In this document: positions 1 to 8,899 of the stretch, in pieces
Layout of the letters: each line of letters starts with the position of its first letter
How positions within the stretch are numbered: the first letter of the stretch is position 1
DNA from: Candidatus Aminicenantota bacterium
Lineage (GTDB): Bacteria; Acidobacteriota; Aminicenantia; UBA2199
Assembly (NCBI GenBank): GCA_026393835.1
Contig: JAPKZK010000121.1
Location: forward strand, 114,935 to 178,934
Reading direction: 5' to 3'
Length of the DNA stretch: 64,000 nt
Notes under the pieces: generated by a model
Databases searched by the model: none
Told to the model about the DNA's origin: nothing
Seen by the model: only the letters and a program-made list of their open reading frames with translations
Position numbers and translations under genes: made by a program

Positions 1-407
1 TCAATGCCTATGTCAAACTGGCCCCGAAGTGCCAATTTTTCTTTGCCACCCATTCACCTATCATCGCGTCCGCCTTCGAACCCTGGGAAATCGTCGAATT
101 AAAATTCGATAAAGAAAATAAATACGCATACCGGGAATTGTATTTCGATGGCGACAACCACGTGGATAATTACAAATACCACCCCGAATATTTGCGTTGG
201 GACTCCATATTGAGGCATATATTCGACATGGAACAGGAAGGAAATAAAAAACGCAAAGATGCGCTGGAAGAACTTACGGAATTAATGAGCCGGATCGGTA
301 AATTAAAAGAAAAAGCTGAATTGGATACGTCCGAAGGCAAAGAATTGGTCGATCGATACCTGGCGTTGGGTGTAAAGCTGGATTGGCGCATCCAGGGGGC
401 TGAATGA
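1..407 (+). CDS. AAA/ABC-type ATPase, C-terminal part (PtuA-like), truncated by window edge
   Basis: The reading frame is open from base 3 to the TGA at 405-407, so this is the last ~134 codons of a longer gene. It contains a H-loop motif (FFFATHSPIIASAF) followed by EPWEIVEL, the usual end of SMC/OLD-like ATPases of the AAA_21/COG3950 type, then a charged helical tail. Its stop overlaps the start of the next gene (ATGA), so the two are translationally coupled. An ATPase followed by an HNH-like protein is the layout of the Septu (PtuAB) anti-phage system. The Walker A half lies outside the window, so the assignment rests on the H-loop region and the partner. Confidence 0.7.
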   Translation, partial: NAYVKLAPKCQFFFATHSPIIASAFEPWEIVELKFDKENKYAYRELYFDGDNHVDNYKYHPEYLRWDSILRHIFDMEQEGNKKRKDALEELTELMSRIGKLKEKAELDTSEGKELVDRYLALGVKLDWRIQGAE

Positions 408-1057
408 GGAAAATCGATAAAACCATTTTGCTCTCCACCCAATACCAAAATTGGTTGGAGCGCTTAAATCAAGATAAAGTAAAACATCCGGCCCAAAGTG
501 ATAAATATTATGATGATGTCGTAATGAACTTGCTCCATTGTCAAAAGGGAGTGTGTGCGTATACGGAGATGATCGTTTGTAACCCGGCGTTAGTAAACGA
601 AGATAAATGGGAAAACGGCAGGTACAAGCCCGAAAAAATCGAGCGGTTCGGCAGCCTGGAACACTTTGATCCACGATTGAAAAAAGATAAATACTGGGAA
701 TGGGATAACCTCTTTGTGGTTTCCCTGGATATTAATGTAAAAAAAGGAGATAAAGAGGTTGATGAGATATTGAAACCCGATTCACCTGCCTATGATCCAT
801 TTAAATTATTGGAGTATAATGAACAAACCCATCTTTTTGTACCGCATCGCGATATCGAAGATAACTCTTTAAGAGAACGAATCAAGAAAATGATCAAGGT
901 ACTCCGGATAAACCACGACACCGTTTGTTATAAACGGAAAACCTTTTTCTACCAAATTAACTGGCAAGGTAAAGCGGACAGGACGATAAGAATCGATCGT
1001 TTCTTCACGGCGTATCAAATGGTCATGGATGCAAAACAGAAAAACAATGCAATTTGA
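404..1057 (+). CDS. HNH-like nuclease, PtuB-type partner
   Basis: 217 aa, coupled to the ATPase upstream by a 4-bp overlap. The central region has an HNH-like order: CAYTE (about residue 50), EHFDP (about 86), WDNLFVVSLDIN (about 100) and DPFKLLEY. This resembles TIGR02646/PtuB-type nucleases, where His of EHF and a downstream Asn form the metal-binding beta-beta-alpha core. The canonical paired CxxC zinc knuckle is not present; there is C-x7-C instead. The likely role is a DNA- or tRNA-cutting effector gated by the ATPase. Other HNH families are possible, and activity is not shown by sequence alone. Confidence 0.55.
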   Translation: MRKIDKTILLSTQYQNWLERLNQDKVKHPAQSDKYYDDVVMNLLHCQKGVCAYTEMIVCNPALVNEDKWENGRYKPEKIERFGSLEHFDPRLKKDKYWEWDNLFVVSLDINVKKGDKEVDEILKPDSPAYDPFKLLEYNEQTHLFVPHRDIEDNSLRERIKKMIKVLRINHDTVCYKRKTFFYQINWQGKADRTIRIDRFFTAYQMVMDAKQKNNAI

Positions 1058-1802
1058 AAAAAGAAATTTATTCGGCATCGAATACGCCATAGTAGATTAT
1101 GAGTCCGTGTCCGACATTATTATAGAGAAAGCTGCAAATCATAAGAGCTTTGGGGTCTCTGCTTTGGCAGTGCACGGACTGGTGACATCCGTCAAAGACA
1201 AAACCGTCGGCGACCGGGTAAAGAAAATCGATATGGTGGTCCCGGACGGCCAACCGGTGCGCTGGGCTTTGAATAGTTTCCATAAAGTGGGTATGAAAGA
1301 CCGCGTCTACGGCCCCACCTTAACTCTTCATGTGCTGGAAAAGGCTTCGCAAGAACGCTTAAATGTCTATCTTTACGGCAGCACGGAAAAGACGTTAACG
1401 GCTTTTTCCACTTTTATCAAAGCGAATTATCCCGGCGTGAATCTTTGTGGTATCCACGTGGACCGGTTCCGGGACGCGACTCCCGAAGAGGATGCGGCGG
1501 ATATCGAAAAAATCAACCGGGCCGGGACGCACATCGTCCTGGTGGGCCGCGGGTGCCCGCGGCAGGAAATATGGGTGGCGGACCACCTGGGAAAAGTCCA
1601 AGCCGCCATGATGGCCGTCGGCGCGGCCTTTGATTTCCATGCCGGTACGGTGAAACAAGCGCCCCAATGGATGCAGGACCACGGCCTGGAATGGTTTTAC
1701 CGCCTTATAAAAGAACCCCGCCGTTTATGGAAACGCTACTTCACCACCAATAGCTATTTCATCTATCTAGCCATAAAACATAAATTATTAAAAAGGAAAT
1801 GA
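1029..1802 (+). CDS. WecG/TagA/CpsF-family glycosyltransferase (GT26)
   Basis: 257 aa (251 if started at the in-frame ATG at 1047). It carries family hallmarks: PDGQP near residue 72, GxGCPRQE at 173-180, a GAAFDFHAGTVKQAP stretch near 199, GLEW at 219 and EPRRLWKRY near 229. GT26 enzymes transfer N-acetylmannosaminuronate, ManNAc or related sugars to undecaprenyl-linked intermediates at the inner membrane face. The start overlaps the end of the HNH-like gene in another frame. No clear Shine-Dalgarno decides between the two starts. It opens the surface polysaccharide cluster. Confidence 0.9.
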   Translation: MQNRKTMQFEKRNLFGIEYAIVDYESVSDIIIEKAANHKSFGVSALAVHGLVTSVKDKTVGDRVKKIDMVVPDGQPVRWALNSFHKVGMKDRVYGPTLTLHVLEKASQERLNVYLYGSTEKTLTAFSTFIKANYPGVNLCGIHVDRFRDATPEEDAADIEKINRAGTHIVLVGRGCPRQEIWVADHLGKVQAAMMAVGAAFDFHAGTVKQAPQWMQDHGLEWFYRLIKEPRRLWKRYFTTNSYFIYLAIKHKLLKRK

Positions 1803-1850
1803 AAAACATGCCCACTTCGTGTAAATTCATGTAATTCGTGGGCAGAAAAA
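1801..1850. repeat. Short palindromic dispersed repeat between glycosyltransferase and epimerase genes
   Basis: TGCCCAC near 1809 pairs with GTGGGCA near 1839, enclosing a GTGTAAATTCATGTAATTCG-type core. It belongs to the same style of low-complexity palindromic repeats seen at 6438 and 35805. Confidence 0.5.
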
Positions 1851-1863
1851 ATAGGAGTTGAAC

Positions 1864-2922
1864 ATGCGAAAAATGTTAGTTACAGGATCCAGTGGCTTGA
1901 TCGGAAGCGAAGTGGTATCATTCTTTGCCGAGCAAGGTTGGGAAATTCACGGGATCGACAACAATATGCGGGCGGATTTCTTCGGACCTCAAGGAGATAC
2001 GCGCTGGAACCAGGAACGTTTGAAGGAAACTTATCCTAATTTCCATCACCACGAGATCGATATCAGGGACAGGCAAAGTGTGCTGGAATGTGTGAAACAA
2101 TTGAAACCCGACGCCATCGTACATACGGCGGCGCAGCCCAGTCATGACCTGGCCGCTTCGCGGCCGTTTGATGATTTTGATGTCAATGCCGTGGGTACGC
2201 TGAATTTATTGGAAGCCAACCGCCGGACCAACCCGGAGATTCCTTTTGCACACCTCTCCACCAATAAAGTATACGGCGATGCGCCCAATGAATTGAAACT
2301 GGATGAACTGGAAACCCGTTGGGATTATGCGGACCCGGGGTATTACAACGGCATTAAAGAGGATTTCCGCATCGACCGGTCCAAGCATTCTCTGTTTGGG
2401 GCGTCCAAGGTGGCGGGCGATATTATGGTGCAGGAGTATGGCCGTTATTTTAATATGCCGTCCTGTTGTTTGCGGGGAGGGTGTTTGACTGGCCCCAGCC
2501 ACAGCGGCGTGGAGTTGCACGGGTTCTTGAGTTACCTGATCAAGTGCAACGTGGAAGGGAAGAAATACAATATTTTCGGCTACAAAGGCAAGCAGGTGCG
2601 GGATAATATTCATTCTTACGACGTGACGCGGTTTATCGATGCGTTTTTGAAAGCCCCGCGTGTGGCCGAAGTATATAACCTGGGCGGCGGCAGGGGTAAT
2701 TCGGTTTCCATCCTGGAAGCGTTTAAAATGATCGAGTCTATTTCCGGTAAGAAAATGATCTCCGAGTATGTGGATAAGAATAGGGAAGGGGATCATATTT
2801 GTTACATCTCGGACTTAAGCAAGATGAAGGCGCATTATCCCGGCTGGGATATCAGCAAGAATTTGCAGACCATTTTTGAAGAGATTTATGCCGCCTGGGA
2901 AAAACGAGCGGCGCAAAAATAA
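1864..2922 (+). CDS. NAD-dependent sugar epimerase/dehydratase, CDP-paratose 2-epimerase-like
   Basis: 352 aa short-chain dehydrogenase of the extended type. Rossmann motif TGSSGLIG at residues 7-14, AAQPSHD at 89-95, STNKVYGD at 132-139 and a late RGGCLTGPSHSGVELHG stretch place it with the RfbE/Tyv branch that interconverts deoxysugar nucleotides. The usual catalytic YxxxK is FGASK at 178-182, with Phe for Tyr; I recall this variant in this subgroup, but it is worth checking. ATG 1864 was chosen because AGGAG lies six bases upstream; the in-frame TTG at 1858 overlaps that site. Likely supplies an activated sugar to the cluster. Confidence 0.85.
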   Translation: MRKMLVTGSSGLIGSEVVSFFAEQGWEIHGIDNNMRADFFGPQGDTRWNQERLKETYPNFHHHEIDIRDRQSVLECVKQLKPDAIVHTAAQPSHDLAASRPFDDFDVNAVGTLNLLEANRRTNPEIPFAHLSTNKVYGDAPNELKLDELETRWDYADPGYYNGIKEDFRIDRSKHSLFGASKVAGDIMVQEYGRYFNMPSCCLRGGCLTGPSHSGVELHGFLSYLIKCNVEGKKYNIFGYKGKQVRDNIHSYDVTRFIDAFLKAPRVAEVYNLGGGRGNSVSILEAFKMIESISGKKMISEYVDKNREGDHICYISDLSKMKAHYPGWDISKNLQTIFEEIYAAWEKRAAQK

Positions 2923-2988
2923 TTTGAATGATTGATTTATCTATCGATTGCTGATATCTTTATAAAGATAAAAATAACAGGAGGTTAT

Positions 2989-4239
2989 GTGCGGTTGGTT
3001 CGTCGGTTCGATTGGGTCCAGTTGGCGGTGTTGGTATTGCTGTCGCCGGTGTTTCTTTTTCCCAGGGAACAATGGGCCTGGGTTTTGGCGATCGTCCCCC
3101 TGCTGATGGCGGCCCGAAGGATTGTTAATAAGAAATTTATCGAACGAACCATCATCGATATTCCTTTGCTGGTGATATTGGTCATGGTGCTTATCACCAC
3201 GGTGTGGAAAGCGAATCCTTTGCACGGTTTACCTAAAATCGCCGGCCTCCTGCTGGGCGTAGGCCTTTTCTATGCGGTTACGGCCGTATTGAAAACGGAA
3301 AAACTTATAAAAATAGCAACCATCTTGTTCCTTTGCGGCGGAGTTTTGTTTTCATTATTAGGGGTAGTGGGGATGTTTACTTTCAAAGTCAAATACCTCA
3401 CGCTGCTGATGAAACTAAAAGAGTGGCTGCCGCGGATTCATTTCAATCTGCCCGGCGCAGAGGAGGGGTTCCATCCCAACGCCGTGGGCGGAACGCTGGT
3501 GTTGATTATTCCCCTGTTTATGGTTTTGCTTTTTGCGTACCTATGGAAGAAAATAGGGGAAAAGGCGTCCATCGCCGCCGGAAACCGTTTGATGCAATTG
3601 TTCTTATTGGCGGGATTGGCGATTACATTGTGCGTGCTGCTGTTGACGCAGTCGCGGGGCGCGTGGCTCGGTCTGCTGCTGGCGTGTGTAATTGGATTTT
3701 TCCTGTTCCTTTTAAAAAGAAAGGTGTTCCTCATTGTTTTCCTGGTGGGGATATTGCTATTCGCGTTCGTTATTGCGCCGTCTCTGCTGGAAAACGACCA
3801 GGTTCGCCTAACCACCCGGCAAGCGGAAGGAACATTTTTCTTTCGTATCCAATTATGGAATGTGGTTTTGCCCATGATCCATGAAAACCCTTTGTTGGGC
3901 ATTGGGTTGAATGAGTTCCGCTATCATTATGAAGTGAAGCGGGAACTTTCGCATCCGCATAATAAGTTGTTGTTATTGGCGGTGGAGTTGGGCTTGCCGG
4001 GGCTAATCGCTTACCTGGCGCTGTTGGGCTGCGTGGGTGTTGCGGTGGTGCGGATATGGAAGAAACCGGGGAACGAATGGTTGTCATTGGCGGCGTTGGG
4101 GTTGGGATGCGGGCAATTGGCGCATTTTATTTTTGAAATGACGGATGCCGTGCCTTTGGGCGCTAAAGTAAACGTGTTTTTCTGGCTTTCGTTGGCGCTG
4201 GTTATGGCGATATATAACTATACATATCAAAATGATTGA
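2989..4239 (+). CDS. O-antigen ligase/polymerase-like membrane protein (WaaL/Wzy type)
   Basis: 416 aa with about ten hydrophobic segments. The region TQSRGAWLG (about residue 220), followed by a long periplasmic loop with RxxLWxxVLPMIHENPLLGIGLNEF and then HPHNKLLLLAVELGLPGL, is typical of the Wzy_C/O-antigen ligase family. These enzymes polymerise or transfer undecaprenyl-linked glycan at the outer face of the inner membrane. GTG at 2989 is the best start because AGGAGG precedes it; the frame is open further upstream to 2932 without a better ribosome site. Polymerase versus ligase cannot be told apart here. Confidence 0.85.
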   Translation: MRLVRRFDWVQLAVLVLLSPVFLFPREQWAWVLAIVPLLMAARRIVNKKFIERTIIDIPLLVILVMVLITTVWKANPLHGLPKIAGLLLGVGLFYAVTAVLKTEKLIKIATILFLCGGVLFSLLGVVGMFTFKVKYLTLLMKLKEWLPRIHFNLPGAEEGFHPNAVGGTLVLIIPLFMVLLFAYLWKKIGEKASIAAGNRLMQLFLLAGLAITLCVLLLTQSRGAWLGLLLACVIGFFLFLLKRKVFLIVFLVGILLFAFVIAPSLLENDQVRLTTRQAEGTFFFRIQLWNVVLPMIHENPLLGIGLNEFRYHYEVKRELSHPHNKLLLLAVELGLPGLIAYLALLGCVGVAVVRIWKKPGNEWLSLAALGLGCGQLAHFIFEMTDAVPLGAKVNVFFWLSLALVMAIYNYTYQND

Positions 4240-4927
4240 AATCGTAAAAATAAACTGGGTGTTGATGGCCGGTCACGCCTGCTGGGTGTTGGGGGCGGCC
4301 GTTATTTTAACTCTTTTGTCCGTCATGGAATTCTCACGTTCTAACCGTAAGGTTCCCGTGAAAATGTTCGGGGTAAGCGCGGTTAGCGTGGGATTGATTG
4401 TACTGGGAGTTTTGCTGCTCAATTTTAAGATTCCTACCTCGAAGTTGTTGGTTTCCAGGGTAACGGGTTTGAATGAAGGCGCATTGGCGACCTGTGATGT
4501 TTCGGTTTCTTTCCCGGTGAGCGATATTAAGATGGATGAGTTGAATGGGAGGCATGAGCGGAACACGACGGCGATATTGGATAATACGTTGGCGTTATTT
4601 TATGATGGTTTTATGGTTACGCCGCTGGTAAAGTTCAAGCCGGGGGAGTATGAAGTGGAGTTCAGTGCGCGGGGGACCAAAGCGTTGGATGAGTATGCGG
4701 CGGTGAAGGTAGAGTTTGAAGAATTGGAGGGGCAATACCTGATCGTAAAGACCCGTAGTTTTATCGTTTTAACCTCAGCCATGGAAAAGCGGGAAATGAA
4801 GTTCTCCGTAACAGGTCTCGGTATAGGCAGGATAAAGATTTCCTTTGTCAATGACGATTTGGAAGCGGGAGGTAAGAGGGACCGCAACGTATGGATAAAA
4901 GATATAGGAATAATCAAAAGTTTTTGA
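4232..4927 (+). CDS. Membrane-anchored protein with carbohydrate-binding-like beta domain, function unknown
   Basis: 231 aa, overlapping the ligase gene by 8 bp and so probably in the same operon. Two transmembrane helices (about residues 8-28 and 45-65) precede a predicted extracytoplasmic beta-rich domain. It includes FKPGEYEVEFSARGTKALDEYA, which resembles small beta-sandwich carbohydrate-binding modules. No catalytic motif is recognisable. The final codons and the stop lie inside the 60-bp palindromic element that starts at 4916, so its C-terminus was shaped by that element. Confidence 0.6.
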   Translation: MIEIVKINWVLMAGHACWVLGAAVILTLLSVMEFSRSNRKVPVKMFGVSAVSVGLIVLGVLLLNFKIPTSKLLVSRVTGLNEGALATCDVSVSFPVSDIKMDELNGRHERNTTAILDNTLALFYDGFMVTPLVKFKPGEYEVEFSARGTKALDEYAAVKVEFEELEGQYLIVKTRSFIVLTSAMEKREMKFSVTGLGIGRIKISFVNDDLEAGGKRDRNVWIKDIGIIKSF

Positions 4928-4975
4928 AGGTCCAGGAAACTTTTTTCAAAAAGTTTCCTGGTCGCCGGAGGCATT
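4916..4975 (+). repeat. 60-bp palindromic element, copy A
   Basis: Begins AAAAGTTT and ends CGCCGGAGGCA, with a 14-bp perfect stem between (CCAGGAAACTTTTT at 4932-4945 against its complement at 4948-4961). It supplies the stop codon of the upstream gene and a GGAGG 12 bases before the next start. Copies B and C lie at 10862 and 60701. Confidence 0.85.
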
Positions 4976-4983
4976 AAAATAGG

Positions 4984-6435
4984 ATGTTCCACGTAAGAAA
5001 AGGGTTTTTAAAACGGAATTGGGGTATGATCGACTCTATTTCCTCGTTGATCGTGGATATTGTTTTGTTGAATCTATCTTTCTTTGTCAGTATCTGGCTG
5101 CGATTCGGCAACCTGCACGACTTTAAGAATTACACCAAGCCTTTGGTGTTCATCAACTTTATATTCCTGGTAGTGAGTTTGGGGTTGGGGGTTTACCGGT
5201 CGCGGTATAATTTTACCCGCGATGCGATGCGTTCCAGTTACAAGCGGCTTATTATGTATGTGGCGGTATTGACAATGGCTTTTTTGTATGTTATCCGGGG
5301 GCAGGTGTATTCGCGTATTGTCATCATGATTAATTTTTTTGTGATTTATGTTTTTTTCGAATTTGCCCACAGCATGATGCGGCGCATCCGGAACGTCTTG
5401 TTGAAACGGCAGTTCATCGGGTTCAGGACCGTTATCATCGGCGCCGATGAATGGGCCTTTAGATTTTCCCAGCAAATCAGCCACCTGTTCGGCGGGTTCT
5501 TTCATGTGTTAGGGTATGTACGCAAGAAAGGGGAGCGAAGCAGCCGGGTTTACAAGGATATCAAAGACAGGGTTATCGGTACTGAAACGCAACTGGAAAA
5601 GCTCGTGGAAACATATCAACCGGATGTGGTTTTCTTTGTTTCGGATACGATGGCAATGAAAGGATATGAATCCATACTTACGCTCTGCCGCGAGCACAAC
5701 ATAAAACTTAAAATGGTAACCCCGAAAATCGCCACTATCTTTCAAAACTCCAGGATACGGGATGTATACGGGGTGTCGTTGGTGCTGGAGAACTGGCGCA
5801 TCCATTTCCAGAGGTTTAATTCGCGGCTCAAACGGATTTTCGATCTTACTTTCGTGGCCTTTATCAGCCCGGTGATTTTACCGTTGTGTCTTCTTATCGC
5901 ATTATTTATAAAATTAACCTCCAGGGGGCCGGTGTTTTTCAAGCAGCGGCGTTCGTTGTACAAAGGCGGGCCCGAGTTTTATTTTTACAAATTCAGGTCC
6001 ATGCATGTGAACGCGGAAGAAATAAAGGAAAAACTGCTGGAAAAGAACGAAGCCGATGGGGCCCTATTCAAAATGAAAAAAGACCCCAGGGTGACCTTTT
6101 TCGGGCGGTTCATCCGGAAGTTTAGTTTCGATGAATTGCCGCAGCTTATCAATGTCATCAAAGGCGAGATGTCGGTGGTTGGGCCGCGGCCTTTACCGGT
6201 GGAAGATTTTAATAAAATCGTTGACGAAAGCATGAATTACGAGTGGCATAAACAGCGCGGCAATGTTAAACCGGGCATCACGGGGCTGTGGCAAATCTCG
6301 GGCCGGTCGAACCTCACGTTTGAAGATATGTTGTTTTTGGACCTTTATTATGTGGAACACCAATCGATTTTTTTCGACCTGGAAATCCTGTTTGAAACGT
6401 TACCGGTTATGATCTTCGGTAGAGGTGCGTATTGA
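4984..6435 (+). CDS. Undecaprenyl-phosphate sugar-1-phosphate transferase (WbaP/WcaJ family)
   Basis: 483 aa polyprenyl glycosylphosphotransferase. About four N-terminal transmembrane helices, then a CoA-binding-like middle domain (TVIIGADEWAFRFSQQI, about residues 150-165). The C-terminal bacterial sugar transferase domain (about 280-483) has KRIFDLTF, FYKFRSMH, DPRVTFFGRFIRKFSFDELPQ, GEMSVVGPRP and KPGITGLWQISGRS. It loads the first sugar phosphate on undecaprenyl phosphate and so starts repeat-unit synthesis. A second enzyme of this class lies at 7565. Confidence 0.93.
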   Translation: MFHVRKGFLKRNWGMIDSISSLIVDIVLLNLSFFVSIWLRFGNLHDFKNYTKPLVFINFIFLVVSLGLGVYRSRYNFTRDAMRSSYKRLIMYVAVLTMAFLYVIRGQVYSRIVIMINFFVIYVFFEFAHSMMRRIRNVLLKRQFIGFRTVIIGADEWAFRFSQQISHLFGGFFHVLGYVRKKGERSSRVYKDIKDRVIGTETQLEKLVETYQPDVVFFVSDTMAMKGYESILTLCREHNIKLKMVTPKIATIFQNSRIRDVYGVSLVLENWRIHFQRFNSRLKRIFDLTFVAFISPVILPLCLLIALFIKLTSRGPVFFKQRRSLYKGGPEFYFYKFRSMHVNAEEIKEKLLEKNEADGALFKMKKDPRVTFFGRFIRKFSFDELPQLINVIKGEMSVVGPRPLPVEDFNKIVDESMNYEWHKQRGNVKPGITGLWQISGRSNLTFEDMLFLDLYYVEHQSIFFDLEILFETLPVMIFGRGAY

Positions 6436-6556
6436 GTAGCCACGGACGAACACGGACACTCACGGACAGGGATGCTTTTTCGTCAGTGTTCGTCCGTGTA
6501 AGTCCGTGGCTAATTTTTTACGTGCTTCGGATTTATTTTCAGTAAAGGTATAACGT
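6436..6556. repeat. Long imperfect inverted repeat, possible transcription terminator
   Basis: TAGCCACGGAC near 6438 pairs with GTCCGTGGCTA near 6501, and inner CACGGAC blocks also pair. A T-run follows at about 6512. The arm sequence TCCGTGTTCGTCCGTGGC recurs near 44470, so it is also a dispersed repeat. Confidence 0.6.
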
Positions 6557-7561
6557 ATGAATAACAAATGGCTTCGTTATTTAGTTGGGTTGTTACTGAC
6601 GGCGTTGACCCTATGGTTGAGTTTCCGCAACCTGGATTGGCCGGCGTTAAAACAGTCCCTTTCCCAAATCGAATTTTTCTGGGTGTTCCTGGCGGCGGCG
6701 AACGTCGTAATTTCTGTTTTTATCGTAAGCTGGCGGTGGCGGTTCATTTTAAAATCGAAAGTAAACGTCTCCATGGCGGACATTTTCAAGGTAAACATCA
6801 TTTCCCAGTACCTCAATATCCTTATCCCGGCCCGGTTCGGAGAACTGCTTAAAGCCTGGCTGGTGTCGCGCCGGTATAAATGTTCGGGCTTCTACGTGCT
6901 GGGAACCGTGGTAGTGGACAAGATATTCGATTTTTTTGCCGTGGTGCTGCTGGGTTTGTTTGCGCCCCTGTTCTTCGCTTTCAAGGAAAACTTGAAAGGC
7001 TATACCGTGGCCATTATCGTCTGCGCCATCCTGATCCCTTTACTGGTATTGATGGTCTGGAAAAAAGAACTGGTCCTGCGATGGGTTTTGTGGTTTACCA
7101 AACTGTTACCGAAAAAATTCAAACTGCGGGAAAAAGTTATTCATTTCTTTGAAAAAGGAACCGAGGCGTTTGCACTGCTGAAAAATGTGAAAACCCTGGG
7201 CGCCCTAATTTTCATTACCCTTATCATTATCATGAGCGAAGCGTTGACCAACTTCATTCTTTTCCAGGCTTTCGGTTTTAAGCTTCCTATCTGGGATGCG
7301 TTGGTGCTGCAATTGGTGCTGATGATAGGCATGGCCCCGCCCTCTGTGCCGGGGAAGATCGGGATTTTCGAATATGCGGTTATTCTCACTCTCTCCACCT
7401 TTAACATCGATAAAAGCCTGGCCCTCAGTTACGCCCTGATGCTGCACCTGGTGGCGTACCTGCCCAAGATTATCCTGGGTTTCATTTATATGGGGTCCTA
7501 CCGTATTTCCATTAAAAAAGCGGAAACGGAAATCAAGCAATTCGATAAAGAGGCCGGTTAA
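6557..7561 (+). CDS. Flippase-like integral membrane protein (YbhN/LPG-synthase TM family)
   Basis: 334 aa with about eight hydrophobic helices and the family signatures PARFGELLKAWLVSRR (about residues 94-109), VVVDKIFDFFAVVLLGLFAP (about 117-136) and APPSVPGKIGIFEYA (about 258-272). These are typical of the UPF0104 / lysylphosphatidylglycerol synthase membrane domain without the catalytic part. Members next to glycan genes are often suggested to help move or regulate lipid-linked intermediates; that role is inference here. AAAGG precedes ATG 6557. Confidence 0.85.
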   Translation: MNNKWLRYLVGLLLTALTLWLSFRNLDWPALKQSLSQIEFFWVFLAAANVVISVFIVSWRWRFILKSKVNVSMADIFKVNIISQYLNILIPARFGELLKAWLVSRRYKCSGFYVLGTVVVDKIFDFFAVVLLGLFAPLFFAFKENLKGYTVAIIVCAILIPLLVLMVWKKELVLRWVLWFTKLLPKKFKLREKVIHFFEKGTEAFALLKNVKTLGALIFITLIIIMSEALTNFILFQAFGFKLPIWDALVLQLVLMIGMAPPSVPGKIGIFEYAVILTLSTFNIDKSLALSYALMLHLVAYLPKIILGFIYMGSYRISIKKAETEIKQFDKEAG

Positions 7562-7564
7562 ATC

Positions 7565-8866
7565 ATGATTAAACGCCTGCTATTTCATTCGCTGCAATTT
7601 GCCCTGCTGTGCCTGGCGCTCCTGGCGGCGGTGGCCGTCTATTACAAGTTTGCCTATGCTTCCTTTGTTTATTCGCTGGGCGTTTCTTACCAATTTGTTT
7701 TAGACAGGATTTTTAATTTCCTTTCCATTGCGGCGGCCACTTACTTTTTCAGTTACATCGCCGGCCTGGTAAAATTCACCATCGAAGATAACTATTTCCG
7801 GTTGGTGAACTATTTCAAAGAACTTTTTAAGCTCCTGTTGATACTGGTGATGGTGGCGTTTATCGAATTTCTCATTTTTTATAAAGCCCAGATCGGCCGG
7901 TTGATTTACGTGTATTTCTTTATCCTTTACGGTCTTTACTACCTGTTATATATGCGGCTGCGCACCCGCGGCGGGACCAGGAATTTGTTATGGATGGCGC
8001 CGGCGCCGGCGGAACAAATACTGGCAAAATACTTGAAAAAGCCCAATGGTTTTCATGTGATCCGGACCGACCGGGAAAGAGAAGAAGCCGGGCTGCAGCC
8101 GTACGTGGTTTACCAGGACGGGCATATCGACGAGGCTACTACGGAAGCCCTGATTAAAAGCAAACTGGCCGGTTATACAGTGATGGAACTGGAGGAACTG
8201 ATCGAAAAAGAAACCGGGCGGATTCCCCTGGATTACGTCAATATCCACTGGTTCCTGGAAAACTTCGAAGTGGCGGACCGGAGTTTTTTCAGGCTCAACC
8301 GGTTCTTCAATATAATTATGTCCTTTATCTTGCTGCTGCTGCTTTTTCCGCCGGGCCTACTGGCGGCGCTGGCGCATAAACTATTTTCCCGCGGGCCGCT
8401 TTTCTTTATCCAGCAGCGACAGGGATTGCACGGGAAACCTTTCGGCATGATCAAATTCCGCACCATGGTGCAAGGGGCGGAAAAAAACGGGGCGCAATTC
8501 TCCGGGAAAAACGACCCCCGTATCACCCCCATCGGTAAATTCATGCGCCGGCTGCGCATCGATGAGATTCCGCAATTTATCAATATCTTGAAGGGGAACA
8601 TGAGCATGGTGGGGCCCCGTCCGGAACGGGGGGTGTTTATCGATTCCCTGTCCAAAGAGATTCCTTACTATAAGCTGCGCCTGCTGGCGCCGCCGGGTTT
8701 GACCGGTTGGGCCCAGGTCAACGGCGTCTATGCCGGCAATAACACCGAAGACCATAAAGTGAAACTGGAATACGACCTCTTTTATATTAAGAACCGCAAC
8801 ATCTTCATGGATCTTTTGATCCTGCTGCGCACCATTCCCACCATGCTGCAGGGCAGGGGAGAATGA
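7565..8866 (+). CDS. Second initiating sugar transferase (bacterial sugar transferase family)
   Basis: 433 aa. Four N-terminal transmembrane helices, a shortened middle region, then a C-terminal sugar transferase domain with FNIIMSFILLLLLF, KFRTMVQGAE, DPRITPIGKFMRRLRIDEIPQ, GNMSMVGPRPE and PPGLTGWAQVNG. It starts three bases after the flippase-like gene. The two transferases in this cluster have clearly different N-terminal parts, suggesting two glycans or two acceptor sugars rather than a recent duplication. Confidence 0.92.
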   Translation: MIKRLLFHSLQFALLCLALLAAVAVYYKFAYASFVYSLGVSYQFVLDRIFNFLSIAAATYFFSYIAGLVKFTIEDNYFRLVNYFKELFKLLLILVMVAFIEFLIFYKAQIGRLIYVYFFILYGLYYLLYMRLRTRGGTRNLLWMAPAPAEQILAKYLKKPNGFHVIRTDREREEAGLQPYVVYQDGHIDEATTEALIKSKLAGYTVMELEELIEKETGRIPLDYVNIHWFLENFEVADRSFFRLNRFFNIIMSFILLLLLFPPGLLAALAHKLFSRGPLFFIQQRQGLHGKPFGMIKFRTMVQGAEKNGAQFSGKNDPRITPIGKFMRRLRIDEIPQFINILKGNMSMVGPRPERGVFIDSLSKEIPYYKLRLLAPPGLTGWAQVNGVYAGNNTEDHKVKLEYDLFYIKNRNIFMDLLILLRTIPTMLQGRGE

Positions 8867-8899
8867 GCCCGCGGCGCGGGCGGCCTATTAAAAATTCAA

